Origin: Photobacterium malacitanum
Lineage (GTDB): Bacteria > Pseudomonadota > Gammaproteobacteria > Enterobacterales > Vibrionaceae
DNA: 64,000 nt
Reading direction: 5' to 3'
Assembly: GCF_900185615.1 (NCBI RefSeq)
Contig: NZ_FYAK01000002.1
Coordinates: 1-64,000, forward strand
In this document: one piece after another, positions 43,870 through 53,644 of the stretch
How positions within the stretch are numbered: position 1 is the stretch's first letter
Layout: each line of letters starts with the position of its first letter
Notes under the pieces: generated by a model
What the model was told of the DNA's origin: nothing
The model's database searches: none
What the model saw: the letters and a program-made list of their open reading frames with translations, nothing else
Program-made: the position numbers and the translations under genes

Positions 43870-44052
43870 CTATTCATCATCGTTAAACATTCGCCCTTCT
43901 AGAGAGTAAGGGTCATTTTCATCGTATAAATTATGATGTCCACGAATACGCTTGAGTGTTTTTTCAAGGGCTCTAGCCTGTTCAAAATGACCTTCTTGAT
44001 AGGCAATGGATATTTTTTGTTCCATATCTTCAATTCTATCTTGGTTGTTCAT
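43870..44052 (-). CDS. Hypothetical 60-aa charged protein
   Basis: A helical, charged small protein (MNNQDRIEDMEQKISIAYQE) with a strong GGAGG ribosome site seven bases before the ATG. The end NDPYSLEGRMFNDDE is acidic. Ribosome site and terminator support a real gene. The family is not recognised. Confidence 0.65.
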   Translation of the reverse strand: MNNQDRIEDMEQKISIAYQEGHFEQARALEKTLKRIRGHHNLYDENDPYSLEGRMFNDDE

Positions 44053-44410
44053 TTTAATCCTCCCGTGCGATGGCTCATCAATAATTAGTTAGCTCTTATT
44101 ATTTTATACCAAAATTTCAAATAAGCAGTTGAACAGTAAACTCGTGATTGAGGTGTGATTGTTTAAATTTAAAGCTGTTATATTCAGATATTCGCTCAAG
44201 CATCAAATAAAAAGGTTATTTTTTGGTGATTAATGTTATAAAAATGTTTCTTATCTAGTCGTTAGCGTAGGTATGGCCGCTGAGAGCGCTAATACGACTT
44301 ATGGTTGTGCCTTGCTCTTTACTAAAATTACAACAATGATTGTAAACTTTTAGTTAGCCCGATAATTCTCGGGCTTTTATTTGCCTGTTACATCATGTGG
44401 TAGGTGGTTG
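44053..44410. other. Intergenic region with a plus-strand terminator and no plus-strand gene
   Basis: The two flanking genes are both on the minus strand, but a good terminator at 44356-44380 points the other way. The 200 bp before it are not coding. A small RNA on the plus strand is possible. Confidence 0.4.
44356..44380 (+). terminator. Plus-strand terminator without an upstream gene
   Basis: AGCCCGA and TCGGGCT form a 7-bp stem with a six-base loop, followed by TTTTATTT. Confidence 0.7.
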
Positions 44411-45658
44411 TTAGTCATTGTTTACCGCAGTATAGATCTGATTTTTCTTCTTTTTTGTTTGTTTTCCTGTCATTAAAGCATCAGTTGCGTGCTCTAAAAC
44501 CGTCATTGGCAGGTGTTCATCATGATCATGACTAATACCCATGCTGACACTGATCTTAAGGGTCTTTTTACGTCCTTTTTTGGGTTTTGCTGCGGTTTCA
44601 TCATGCTCAGATTCAACGGTAATCGGCTCAATAATATGTTTTGCAGCCGCAATATCTTGTTGTAATTGGGTTAATATCACCAGTGCAGCATCACAATCCA
44701 TATGTTCAAAAATGACAATAATTTGCTGAGATGCAAAATAGCAGTGCGGTAATAATTGTGGCTGTTGTGTGAGTAAGTTTGCCACTGAACGCTGAATATC
44801 TACGATAGCTTGGGGAGTATGTTTCTCGATAATCTTATCGGGATTATCAAGGTCGATAACGGCAATGGTATAAGGGGAGTGCAGGCGAGTTAAGGCTTGC
44901 TCCAATGCGCGATGATCAGCAAGTTGAGTCGATGCATCATAAAAGCTTTGCTGATAACGGCAATAGCCGATGTCAATTAATAGCAACAACGCACACAGTG
45001 TAAACGCACTACTGGAAATAAAAGGATAATGAAAAAAGATAAAGGTAGTGGTTGATAACAACGTACAGATAAAGATATGGCGGTCAATACGCTGATGATA
45101 TTTGATGGCTAACGCGCCAGTACAACAACTTATTGCGAGATTAAACACAACTAATATCAGCGGTAATGATGAAATATTGTGGTAGGTAAACAGGTGAATT
45201 TGTTGCCAGCTTGAGAAGTCTGCTTGATAGAAATAGCTAACCGCTGCGCCAGTAGCACACTGGATCATCAGTAATGACACTAGTGTTAGTGATGCTAAGA
45301 CATATCGCTGTGAGCACCGAATAAAGCGTAGCAACAGCATATTAAGCGGTAATAATGTCGCTAAAAGACAAAATATTAACTTGGTATCTGTGTTTGCTAA
45401 TGACACTTGGAGCCAGTTAATAATTATGCTGTAGGCAACCAACATAATGATGGCAATAAGCCCACTTTCAGCTTGAGGGAGCTTGTAATTAAGGATTATT
45501 ACAATACCCAATAATACAAAAGGAAGATTGATCCATAATGCTGAATGAGCCGTTATCATCGGCATTAATAAAGGGTAACTGATGATCATTAACACGGTAA
45601 TGAAAAAAGGCAGTATAAAGCGAGTGTTGGGTGAGTATAAACGTGACAGTAATGGCAT
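44411..45658 (-). CDS. Membrane protein with a degenerate GGDEF-like domain
   Basis: The 415-aa protein has about eight N-terminal membrane helices (10-235). A GGDEF-like domain follows (FYDASTQLADHRALEQALTR, YTIAVIDLDN, then ISVSMGISHDHDEHLP and a final ATDALMTGKQ). The catalytic GGDEF loop is absent: the matching region reads CYFASQQIIVIFEH. It therefore should not make cyclic-di-GMP and may bind a nucleotide or act as a sensor. A Lys-rich insertion (KPKKGRKKTLK) interrupts the domain. Single gene. Confidence 0.82.
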   Translation of the reverse strand: MPLLSRLYSPNTRFILPFFITVLMIISYPLLMPMITAHSALWINLPFVLLGIVIILNYKLPQAESGLIAIIMLVAYSIIINWLQVSLANTDTKLIFCLLATLLPLNMLLLRFIRCSQRYVLASLTLVSLLMIQCATGAAVSYFYQADFSSWQQIHLFTYHNISSLPLILVVFNLAISCCTGALAIKYHQRIDRHIFICTLLSTTTFIFFHYPFISSSAFTLCALLLLIDIGYCRYQQSFYDASTQLADHRALEQALTRLHSPYTIAVIDLDNPDKIIEKHTPQAIVDIQRSVANLLTQQPQLLPHCYFASQQIIVIFEHMDCDAALVILTQLQQDIAAAKHIIEPITVESEHDETAAKPKKGRKKTLKISVSMGISHDHDEHLPMTVLEHATDALMTGKQTKKKKNQIYTAVNND

Positions 45659-45786
45659 TAAATGATGAGACCTAAACGAAAATCTAGCTGCTCATGAATA
45701 TAACAAATAAATAACGACAATGATTCGATATTGCCGTCATTTTAGTATGATTAGTTCACTATTTATAACCTGCAGTAAGCATAGTG

Positions 45787-46383
45787 TTATTTGATTAAAT
45801 AAGGAAATAACTTGCGCATTTGCTCTGGGGTTAAATTTTCAACACATTCGATATTACGATCAGGGATCGCTTCTGGATTTGGATAATGCTTGATCACTTT
45901 AGCCATGCTTTCTTCACGAATAAGATGAAACACAGGGTAGGGTGAGCGGTTAGTCAGATTTTCTGCATCATCAGGCTCTGCGCCATAGAAACAGTAATCA
46001 GGGTGAAAACTCGCAATTTGGTAGATGCCACTTTTACCTAGTTGTACCACCAAGCCTTCAACAAGATCGAGAAATTGATTGTAGTCGTCAAACTCTTCAA
46101 ATAAGAAAGGCGCAACCACTAAAATTGTTTCTAGTGTTTCTGCTGGTGTTTCATCAAGCTCTTTGAACTGCATATAAATGGTTTCAAGCAGATCATTTTC
46201 ATTATTATCTTCGCTGACAAAAATTTTAATTTGTTTATTGCGGTTAGGTTTAGCAGCAAAAGGGCATAAATTAAGGCCAATGACGACATCTTCAAGCCAC
46301 TGTTTTACTTGCAGCTCGATAAGCTGGATTTGTTCTGAGCTGTGATTTTTATTGTTATCGCTTGCTGGAATGTGATTTGACAT
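45787..46383 (-). CDS. DUF1415 family protein
   Basis: The 198-aa protein shows DUF1415 features: the VKQWLEDVVIGLNLCPFAA motif near 28-46, VVAPFLFEEFDDYNQFLD near 90, and FHPDYCFYGAEPDDAENLTNRSPYPVFHLIRE near 125. Conserved Cys and His residues suggest metal or redox chemistry, but the function of the family is unknown to me. It is downstream of rnb on the same strand, separated by a terminator. Confidence 0.9.
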   Translation of the reverse strand: MSNHIPASDNNKNHSSEQIQLIELQVKQWLEDVVIGLNLCPFAAKPNRNKQIKIFVSEDNNENDLLETIYMQFKELDETPAETLETILVVAPFLFEEFDDYNQFLDLVEGLVVQLGKSGIYQIASFHPDYCFYGAEPDDAENLTNRSPYPVFHLIREESMAKVIKHYPNPEAIPDRNIECVENLTPEQMRKLFPYLIK

Positions 46384-46436
46384 TGAGAACTGACTTCTTT
46401 GAGTGATTTATATTGGAATAATAGTGTGAAAGCTGT

Positions 46437-46465
46437 AAAAAAGGCCAGTATTCACTGGCCTTTTA
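46437..46465 (-). terminator. Terminator of rnb
   Basis: AAAAGGCCAGT and ACTGGCCTTTT form an 11-bp stem with a four-base loop. Confidence 0.9.
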
Positions 46466-46491
46466 TTGTGTGCTAAAGCCGATTTACATCG

Positions 46492-48504
46492 TTATGCTTT
46501 TTGTGGTGCATCTGTTGCTTGCTCTGGCGCAGGAGTCACTTCTGGCGCAGGATATTGCTGTACAGGTTTAGCCACTAACTGACGCGTTGCTGCACGAACT
46601 TCGGCTAATTTCACATCAAAAGTGTCGCCTAGTTGGTATTCTTTAACACCATCAATGCTGATAATGCCAAGTTCACCACTGCATACAATACGTTCTTTGT
46701 TATCAACAATCAGCGAGCCTGGAATAAAGGCTGCGGCACCGTTTTCAAGTAGGCGCACTCGCATACCGGCACGATTAATATCAAAGATTTCAGCTTTAAA
46801 GACCGTTTCTTTCTTCACTGCATCTTTAAGTAGACGTACATATAACCAATCAGATACGTCACGCTCTGCCATACGGTGATGACGACGATGGTTAGCGATT
46901 TCATCACCGACATTATCATCAGGCTTTTGCGTTGGCTCATTGCCTGTGATCAATGCCTTAAGTAAGCGATGGTTGATCATATCCCCGTATTTACGAATCG
47001 GTGATGTCCATGTTGCGTAAACATCTAGACCCATTGCATAGTGAGGTGCAGGTACATTAGCGACTTCACTGTATGCTTGGAATTTACGTAAACGGTTATC
47101 AAGGTAAGTGCTATCTAACGTATTTAACCATCGACGTAATGCACTAAAGCCTTCTAAAGTAACAACTTCTTCTTTAGTAAATGGTGCTTCTGCATTAGTG
47201 ATAAATTCCATTGCCGCATCAAGTTTCTCTTGATTGAAGCCGCTATGAACGTTAAATACACCTGTTGCAAATTTTTCTTGTAAAGCACGACCCGCACAAA
47301 TGTTAGCGGTGATCATTGCTTCTTCGATCATGCGGTTAGCAATACGGCGTAAGTCAGTATGAATAGCAACAACGTCGTTATCTTCACTTAACTCAAAGCG
47401 GTAATCCGGACGATCAGGGAAGACGACTGCATTTGCCATGCGCCAATCAGAACGAAGCGTTGCAAAACCCTGAAGAGCAAGGATTTGTTGTTCTATGATT
47501 GGGCTTGGTGTCCAGTCATCACAATGACCGTTTTCAAGGAAATCAGATACATTGTTATAAGATAAACGACCGTGAGACTTGATCCATGCGCCAAAGAAAG
47601 ATATATCATCTTGAATGACACCGCTATTATCAATTGAAACACGACAGCATAAAACAGGGCGTTTTTCATTTTCGATAAGCGAGCATAATTCATCACTTAG
47701 TTCACGTGGCAGCATTGGAATATTGCGGCCCGGAAGGTAAATAGTAAATCCACGCTCACGGGCTTCATCATCCATCTTATCGCCAACAGCAATATAAGAA
47801 GTAGGATCAGCAATCGCGATGGTGATTTCAAAGCTACCGTCATCTTTAGCGACAGTATATAAGGCATCATCCATGTCTTTGGTTGAGTCACCATCAATGG
47901 TAATGAAAGGCAAATCAGTTAAGTCTTGGCGCTCAATACCTTCATCAAGCATAGTCCAGCTATCTTGTGGTGCTGGCTCTGCATTAGGAAGTTGGTGGCG
48001 AGCTAGTGTTACCCACCAAGGTGCAATCTTGTCATTACTGTCAGTGATTTTTTGAGTGACATCACAGAAGAATGGCTGATTAGTACCTGCAAGAGGGTGG
48101 CGAGTCAGTTCAGCAACAACCCAATCACCTTCTTTTAAGGATTCCGGATTAATACCTTTAGCTGCACGCGCTCTAATCGCTTCTTTTAGCTGCGGGTGAT
48201 CTGGAATGACATGGAGGCGATTACGAATCAGTTTTACACGACCAATGAAGCGTGTAATAGATTGCTCAACAAGCTCTTGTGGTTCAGCAACTTCACGCTC
48301 TTTTTCAGTACGAAGCACGGCGATAACACGATCACCATGCATAACGTTTTTCATATAGATAGGCGGAATGAAGATGCTTTCTTTGTTATCAGTTTCTAGA
48401 AAGCCAAAGCCACGATCAGTTGCTTTGATGTAACCTTCCTTTTTAGGAAGTGTTTCTTGGATTTGCTTTTTTAGCTGTGCTAACAGCGGGTTATCTTGAA
48501 ACAT
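46492..48504 (-). CDS. rnb: Exoribonuclease II
   Basis: The 670-aa protein has the RNase II layout: N-terminal cold-shock RNA-binding domains ([16 protein letters not shown]), the RNB catalytic domain with the metal-binding aspartates in D204[11 protein letters not shown], the conserved [20 protein letters not shown], and a C-terminal S1 domain. A Pro/Ala-rich tail extends it by about 25 residues relative to E. coli RNase II. It degrades single-stranded RNA 3' to 5'. Single gene with its own terminator. Confidence 0.95.
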   Translation of the reverse strand: MFQDNPLLAQLKKQIQETLPKKEGYIKATDRGFGFLETDNKESIFIPPIYMKNVMHGDRVIAVLRTEKEREVAEPQELVEQSITRFIGRVKLIRNRLHVIPDHPQLKEAIRARAAKGINPESLKEGDWVVAELTRHPLAGTNQPFFCDVTQKITDSNDKIAPWWVTLARHQLPNAEPAPQDSWTMLDEGIERQDLTDLPFITIDGDSTKDMDDALYTVAKDDGSFEITIAIADPTSYIAVGDKMDDEARERGFTIYLPGRNIPMLPRELSDELCSLIENEKRPVLCCRVSIDNSGVIQDDISFFGAWIKSHGRLSYNNVSDFLENGHCDDWTPSPIIEQQILALQGFATLRSDWRMANAVVFPDRPDYRFELSEDNDVVAIHTDLRRIANRMIEEAMITANICAGRALQEKFATGVFNVHSGFNQEKLDAAMEFITNAEAPFTKEEVVTLEGFSALRRWLNTLDSTYLDNRLRKFQAYSEVANVPAPHYAMGLDVYATWTSPIRKYGDMINHRLLKALITGNEPTQKPDDNVGDEIANHRRHHRMAERDVSDWLYVRLLKDAVKKETVFKAEIFDINRAGMRVRLLENGAAAFIPGSLIVDNKERIVCSGELGIISIDGVKEYQLGDTFDVKLAEVRAATRQLVAKPVQQYPAPEVTPAPEQATDAPQKA

Positions 48505-49246
48505 TATGTCTGGTCTCAGATTATCGACATAGACACTATACGTTTTTGGGCATCTAAAACCAAGATTTGACTGTCTAAATTTTCATTCGGCATAATCTAA
48601 AGTTATATAATCAATAGCTTAAGTATGATTTGAGGCGGTTTTTATCATAAATTAAATATTCAATGACAAGATATGACAAAATATTTAATTTATGTCGTAA
48701 ATATAAGTTAGAAACGGAAAATAGCCTTAACTTAGTATATTTTATATTTTAGGTTTAAGTCATCCACGTTGTTATGTATTGAAACGTTAGAAAAAACACA
48801 TAAAAGTCTTTATAAACAAAGAATAAAAAGATATCACGTGAATAATATTAAAATGAGAAATAAAAAATTTAAAACCCACTTAAATAAAAAGCTCAAGGGT
48901 AGTGATTAATATAAAAAGACAAATAAAAGATAACTCTAATCTAATAACAAAAGTGTGTTCAACCACAGGTGGTAAGATTTGAATTATACTATTGTTCGTA
49001 TTTTCAACAACATAGTTAATTGATAATCGATAAAAAATTAGCAGATGTTTATCAGGTGTACTATTTGTTCAATAAATAGGTGTTTGTGAGTTATTTTGTG
49101 ACGTTGTTCAATTTTTTCTAGCTTTTTATCAAGTATTAGCCCACAATACGCCCCTATTAGTCGAGGCCCGTGCTAGTGGTTGCTGTTGCAGAACCCTCTG
49201 TAGCAAAGGGGCCCCGTTTTTAAGTCGTTCATATATTGGGATCCCA
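48505..49246. other. Long intergenic region between rnb and deaD
   Basis: A divergent region with no coding frame. The part near 48600-49000 is very AT-rich and holds both promoters. The last 100 bp become GC-richer and structured, consistent with a long deaD leader (49179-49248). Confidence 0.5.
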
Positions 49247-49248
49247 AT
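49179..49248 (+). promoter_or_regulatory. Structured deaD leader and start-codon palindrome
   Basis: A hairpin TTGCT..CAGA/TCTG..AGCAA (49180-49206) is followed by AGGGGCCCCGTTTTT, which looks like a weak attenuator. A perfect 14-bp palindrome ATTGGGATCCCAAT (49235-49248) covers the GGGA ribosome site and the first two bases of the ATG. Pairing would hide the start codon. Confidence 0.4.
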
Positions 49249-51142
49249 GCAAGAAACTGTTACAGAATTTCGCCAACTAGATTTGGCCGACACACTATTA
49301 TCTGCACTAGACTCTATGGGTTTTGTTTCACCAACACCTATTCAGGCAGCCTCTATTCCTCTACTTCTTACAGGTAGAGATGCGCTTGGTAAAGCACAAA
49401 CTGGTACTGGTAAAACTGCAGCGTTCTCGTTGCCTGTACTAAATAAAATTAATCTTTCTCAGCATAAGCCACAAGCTATTGTTATGGCTCCAACACGTGA
49501 GCTTGCAATTCAGGTTGCTGCAGAAATTAAAGTACTTGGTCAAAACATCAAAGGCCTTAAGGTTCTTGAAATCTACGGCGGTGCTTCAATCGTTGACCAA
49601 ATGCGTGCGCTAAAAAATGGTTCACACATTGTAGTTGGTACTCCTGGTCGTGTTAAAGACCTAATTTCACGTAAGCAACTTCACCTAGACGAAGTACATA
49701 CTTTCGTTCTTGATGAAGCTGATGAAATGCTAAAAATGGGTTTCGTTGACGACGTTACTTGGATCATGGAACAAGCACCAGAAACTGCACAACGTGTACT
49801 TTTCTCTGCAACTATGCCTCCAATCGTTAAAGAAATCGTTGATCGTTTCCTACGTAATCCAGCACGTATTGACGTTGCAGGTGAAAACCGCACTGTTTCT
49901 CAAGTGTCTCAACAATTTTGGGTTGTTAAGGGCGTAGAAAAAGACGAAGCAATGAGTCGTCTTCTTGAAACTGAAAACACAGATGCATCAATCGTATTCG
50001 TTCGTACTCGTCAAGATACTGAGCGTCTAGCTGATTGGTTATCTTCACGTGGCTTTAAAGCTGCAGCACTTCACGGTGATATTCCTCAGTCGCTTCGTGA
50101 GCGTACTGTTGATCATATCAAACGTGGCGTGATTGATATTCTAGTTGCAACTGACGTTGTGGCACGTGGTCTTGATGTTCCACGTATTACACACGTATTC
50201 AACTACGATATCCCATTTGATGTTGAATCATACATTCACCGTATTGGTCGTACTGGCCGTGCTGGACGTGACGGTAAAGCGATCCTATTGGTTCGTACTA
50301 ACCAAATCCGCATGCTACGTACTATCGAGCGTGTTACTAAGTCTCGTATGGAAGAAATTCAACTTCCTCTACGCGACCTAGTTGCTGCATCTCGTCTAAA
50401 CCGTTTAGGTGAAGAACTTGCAGCACAAAAAGAACAAACTAATGTAGATGCATTTGTTGAACTTGTTGAAAAACTACAAGAGTCAATCGATGTTGATGCA
50501 GCAACACTAGCAGCAATGCTTCTTCAGCGTCAGCAAGGTAACCGTCCTTTATTCTACAAAGGTCCAGATCCAATGATCGCTGCTATCGAGCGTGAATCAC
50601 AACGTCGTGAGCGTCGTGGTGATGATCGTCGTGGCGACCGTCCTGAGCGCGGTGAGCGTCGTGACCGTGGTGAGCGTCGTAGCTTCAACAACGCTGATTG
50701 GGATACTTACCAATTACAAGTTGGTCGTGAGCAAGGTGTTCAAGTTAAAGATATCGTTGGTGCAATCGCAAACGAACTTGGCTTAAGCAAAGAGTTCATC
50801 GGTGCAATTAAACTTGCTCCTACTCATACTTTTGTTCAACTTCCTAAGAAGATGACGGCAGAAGTATCAGAGCAACTGAAGAAACTACGTATTCGTCAGA
50901 ATGACGTGAAAGCAGTTGTTGTTGAAGGTGAAGTTTTACGTGAACACCGTCCACGTACAGGTAATCGTGACGGCAACCGTGGCGGTGAGCGTAGTGGTCA
51001 TCGTGGTAGCCGTGATGGCAACCGTGGCGGCGAGCGTCGTTTCGATCGCAACCGTGGCAACGATAGCCGTGGTGGTTACCGTGGCAACCGTGATGGTGCA
51101 GCACGTCCATCAGGCGACCGTAAGCCTCGTACTGACGCATAA
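49247..51142 (+). CDS. deaD: Cold-shock DEAD-box RNA helicase DeaD/CsdA
   Basis: The 631-aa protein has the helicase motifs: Q-motif PTPIQAASIP, Walker A AQTGTGKT (50-57), APTREL, TPGR, DEAD at 156-159, SAT in LFSATMPP, ARGLDVP and HRIGRTGRAG. After the core come the DeaD RNA-binding domain (about 485-560, VGREQGVQVKDIVGAIANELG) and an Arg/Gly-rich tail with NRGGER and GDRRGDR-type repeats. It unwinds RNA in ribosome assembly and mRNA turnover, mainly in the cold. A long 5' leader suggests control after transcription. Codon use is strongly biased as in highly expressed genes. Confidence 0.96.
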   Translation: MQETVTEFRQLDLADTLLSALDSMGFVSPTPIQAASIPLLLTGRDALGKAQTGTGKTAAFSLPVLNKINLSQHKPQAIVMAPTRELAIQVAAEIKVLGQNIKGLKVLEIYGGASIVDQMRALKNGSHIVVGTPGRVKDLISRKQLHLDEVHTFVLDEADEMLKMGFVDDVTWIMEQAPETAQRVLFSATMPPIVKEIVDRFLRNPARIDVAGENRTVSQVSQQFWVVKGVEKDEAMSRLLETENTDASIVFVRTRQDTERLADWLSSRGFKAAALHGDIPQSLRERTVDHIKRGVIDILVATDVVARGLDVPRITHVFNYDIPFDVESYIHRIGRTGRAGRDGKAILLVRTNQIRMLRTIERVTKSRMEEIQLPLRDLVAASRLNRLGEELAAQKEQTNVDAFVELVEKLQESIDVDAATLAAMLLQRQQGNRPLFYKGPDPMIAAIERESQRRERRGDDRRGDRPERGERRDRGERRSFNNADWDTYQLQVGREQGVQVKDIVGAIANELGLSKEFIGAIKLAPTHTFVQLPKKMTAEVSEQLKKLRIRQNDVKAVVVEGEVLREHRPRTGNRDGNRGGERSGHRGSRDGNRGGERRFDRNRGNDSRGGYRGNRDGAARPSGDRKPRTDA

Positions 51143-51159
51143 TTTGCGCTAGTGTAATA

Positions 51160-51188
51160 AAAAAGCCAGACGAAAGTCTGGCTTTTTT
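51160..51188. terminator. Terminator between deaD and the LysR gene
   Basis: AAAAAGCCAGAC and GTCTGGCTTTTT form a 12-bp stem with a GAAA loop. Works in both directions. Confidence 0.92.
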
Positions 51189-51207
51189 GTATGTGTTTTT
51201 TAGTGAT

Positions 51208-52125
51208 TTAAGTGACGTTACGACTTTGGTTTATGTCAGTGACTCGTTTGAGTAAATGATCCTTAAAGTTTGCACAACGTGCAGGCATGTATTTTCTTGG
51301 TTTGTAATATAAACTTAACTCAAATTCACTACTAATATAGTTATTTAGTACTGAGACTAATTTATTATTTTGTAAATCATCCTGAATCAAACTGTAAGGC
51401 AAATAAGCAATCCCACCGCCAGCTAAGGCAATATTTTTTAAAATTTCACTGTCGTCGACTTCAACAGTACGTGAAATTTGGACTGAATTATATTCGCCAT
51501 TTTGTTCAAATATCCAGCGATTTCCTCCTACCAATGTTGTCGCAAATAAGCATAAATGATTCTTCAGATCATTAGGCACAACGGGTTGACCGTAACGGGC
51601 GATATACGCTGGTGAGCAACATGCTTTAAGCGGTTCTCGTAGTAATGTTCGTTTTACTAATAAACTGTCTTTATCTTGAAAACCACGGTATGTCGCATTG
51701 GCACGGATAGCAAAATCGACTTCATGGACATTATCAACTTCAAAAGCTGTTTCAATGACCACGAAATTAATATTTGGATTATCACTGACGTATTCACCAA
51801 TAATTTCACTTAGATAGTATTTAGCAAACAGTGGTGTACATGCGACCTTGATAGTACCGATATCTACTTGACTAATATTTTGAATTTCATTGAGAACATC
51901 AGTGATTTGATTATTAATTTGTGTAAATCGTTGAAATAAATGCTGCCCAGCTTGGGTGACTGAAATTTTTCGTGTGGTGCGCTTAACAAGGCTTATGCCC
52001 ATCATTTCTTCAAGTTCAGTGATCCAACGGCTTCCAGCAGAGGCTGAGATACCGTATTGCTTGGCTGCTTCGGTGACGGATTGGCAGCGTACTACATGAA
52101 GAAAAAAAATAATTTTATCTAACAT
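51208..52125 (-). CDS. LysR-family transcriptional regulator
   Basis: The 305-aa protein has an N-terminal helix-turn-helix (FLHVVRCQSVTEAAKQYGISASAGSRWITELEE) and a LysR effector domain of the CrgA/short-chain group. Divergent from the SDR gene at 52355 with 229 bp between, so it probably controls that gene. The effector is unknown. Confidence 0.9.
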   Translation of the reverse strand: MLDKIIFFLHVVRCQSVTEAAKQYGISASAGSRWITELEEMMGISLVKRTTRKISVTQAGQHLFQRFTQINNQITDVLNEIQNISQVDIGTIKVACTPLFAKYYLSEIIGEYVSDNPNINFVVIETAFEVDNVHEVDFAIRANATYRGFQDKDSLLVKRTLLREPLKACCSPAYIARYGQPVVPNDLKNHLCLFATTLVGGNRWIFEQNGEYNSVQISRTVEVDDSEILKNIALAGGGIAYLPYSLIQDDLQNNKLVSVLNNYISSEFELSLYYKPRKYMPARCANFKDHLLKRVTDINQSRNVT

Positions 52126-52354
52126 CGCTTTCCCTGCGTTATCGATTTATCGATATTACTTCAAAGAACAAAGTATACTTTATATAAATACAGTTGCATT
52201 TGTTACCGCTTTAATTTGATGGCAAGTGTCTTATTTTTGCAATTGTGTCTTGTGATATTGAGCTTAATGTTCTGGCTAGAGTTATCTAGACTGATAGTAA
52301 GTGCTGAGTTTTAGCTTGGTTGTAGGACGGTAATAAATATAATGAGGGAAAAAT

Positions 52355-53089
52355 ATGCTAACAGATAAAGTGTGCCTTGTAACAGGTGGAGCTCAAGGGA
52401 TTGGTCGTTGCATCGTTGAAACATTTGCCCGCCAAAATGCAACCCGTGTTATTGCTTGTGATATGAATATGGGCATGATGGCTGATTTAGAACAACAATT
52501 TGCCAATGTAACAGCTTTAGAGTTGAATGTTTGTGATAGAGAGGGTGTTGCAGAAGCTGTCAGAAAGATTACAGCACAATATGGGCAGATTGACGTGTTA
52601 GTGAATAATGCCGGTATTACACGTGATAACTTGATTGATAAAATGACAGAGTCTGATTGGGACTTAGTCATGGATGTGAATTTGAAAGGGGTGTTTAACA
52701 TGACTCAAGCCATTGCCCCTACAATGATGCAAACAGGAAGTGGTTCTATTATTACTATGTCATCTGTTGTAGGGACTGATGGTAATATTGGGCAGACTAA
52801 TTACGCTGCGACGAAAGCAGGTGTGATCGCAATGACAAAATCATGGGCGAAAGAATTTGCTCGTAAAGGTGCACAAGTACGTGCAAATTGTATAGCTCCT
52901 GGGTTTATAGAAACACCAATGACGGTCGATTTACCTGAAAAGGTGATTAATCATATGACATCAAAAACGCCGTTACAGCGGATGGGTAAGGCGCAAGACA
53001 TTGCTAATTGCGCATTGTTTTTAGCCAGTACCCAATCAAGTTTTATTACAGGGCAAGTCATAAAAGTAGATGGTGGCCTTGTTATTTAA
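52355..53089 (+). CDS. Short-chain dehydrogenase, FabG-like
   Basis: The 244-aa protein is a classical SDR: the cofactor loop TGGAQGIG near 10, NNAG near 85, the catalytic Ser in TMSSVVG, Y-A-A-T-K in NYAATKAG near 150, and the C-terminal GQVIKVDGGLVI. It resembles 3-oxoacyl-ACP reductases, but it stands alone with a LysR regulator and not in a fatty-acid cluster. Another ketone or acetoacetyl-CoA substrate is therefore possible. Confidence 0.9.
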   Translation: MLTDKVCLVTGGAQGIGRCIVETFARQNATRVIACDMNMGMMADLEQQFANVTALELNVCDREGVAEAVRKITAQYGQIDVLVNNAGITRDNLIDKMTESDWDLVMDVNLKGVFNMTQAIAPTMMQTGSGSIITMSSVVGTDGNIGQTNYAATKAGVIAMTKSWAKEFARKGAQVRANCIAPGFIETPMTVDLPEKVINHMTSKTPLQRMGKAQDIANCALFLASTQSSFITGQVIKVDGGLVI

Positions 53090-53118
53090 TTCTCAAATTA
53101 TTGTTCATATCACTACAG

Positions 53119-53163
53119 AATCATGGTGTCTATTGGTATTCAATATAGATAGGCACCATGATT
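53119..53163 (+). terminator. Long hairpin after the SDR gene
   Basis: AATCATGGTGTCTAT and ATAGGCACCATGATT pair over 15 bp with one mismatch. No T-run follows. Confidence 0.55.
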
Positions 53164-53323
53164 GGTTAGGTTCAAATATGCTCACTTAAGCATCAGTAAC
53201 TTTTAAAAATATTGCCATTTGTGTTATTTCTTTGTCAAATGAGTATATTTCTGCATTATAACGGGATATTTTGCATAAAAAGCCTTAAACTGCTACCAGT
53301 GTTATTGGGGTAGTGGTTATTTA

Positions 53324-53611
53324 ATGATATTGTCATCATCGGCACTGTGGTTTATTAGTATTGCTTGTGTACCGTTATCGGTCGCACTTTTTTTGCGTTC
53401 ATTAAAACAGCAAAAAATTTGGCTAAATATAATAACATTAATATTTGTATTTATTTCTTGTGGGTTGATTATTACTCAGCAATACGAGGATTATATTAAT
53501 TTTACTGCCTGTATAAAGAAGGGGTTTAATTATAATGCGTTCTCAACTGAATGCAGTGTTGATTCACAGAATCCAGAACCAATCCCCGACGATATAAGCT
53601 CATTCCTTTGA
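53324..53611 (+). CDS. Hypothetical small membrane protein
   Basis: The 95-aa protein has two N-terminal membrane helices (about 4-24 and 34-54) and a short polar tail with two cysteines (FTACIKKG, STECSVDS) that could form a disulphide in the periplasm. No family recognised, and the ribosome site is weak. Confidence 0.5.
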   Translation: MILSSSALWFISIACVPLSVALFLRSLKQQKIWLNIITLIFVFISCGLIITQQYEDYINFTACIKKGFNYNAFSTECSVDSQNPEPIPDDISSFL

Positions 53612-53644
53612 GCGTTATACGATTATTGAACACATTTCTGCTAT

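Noticed and set aside
50844..51140. 98-codon His/Gly-rich minus-strand frame
   Set aside because: It is antisense to the Arg/Gly-rich tail of deaD; an artefact of biased codons.
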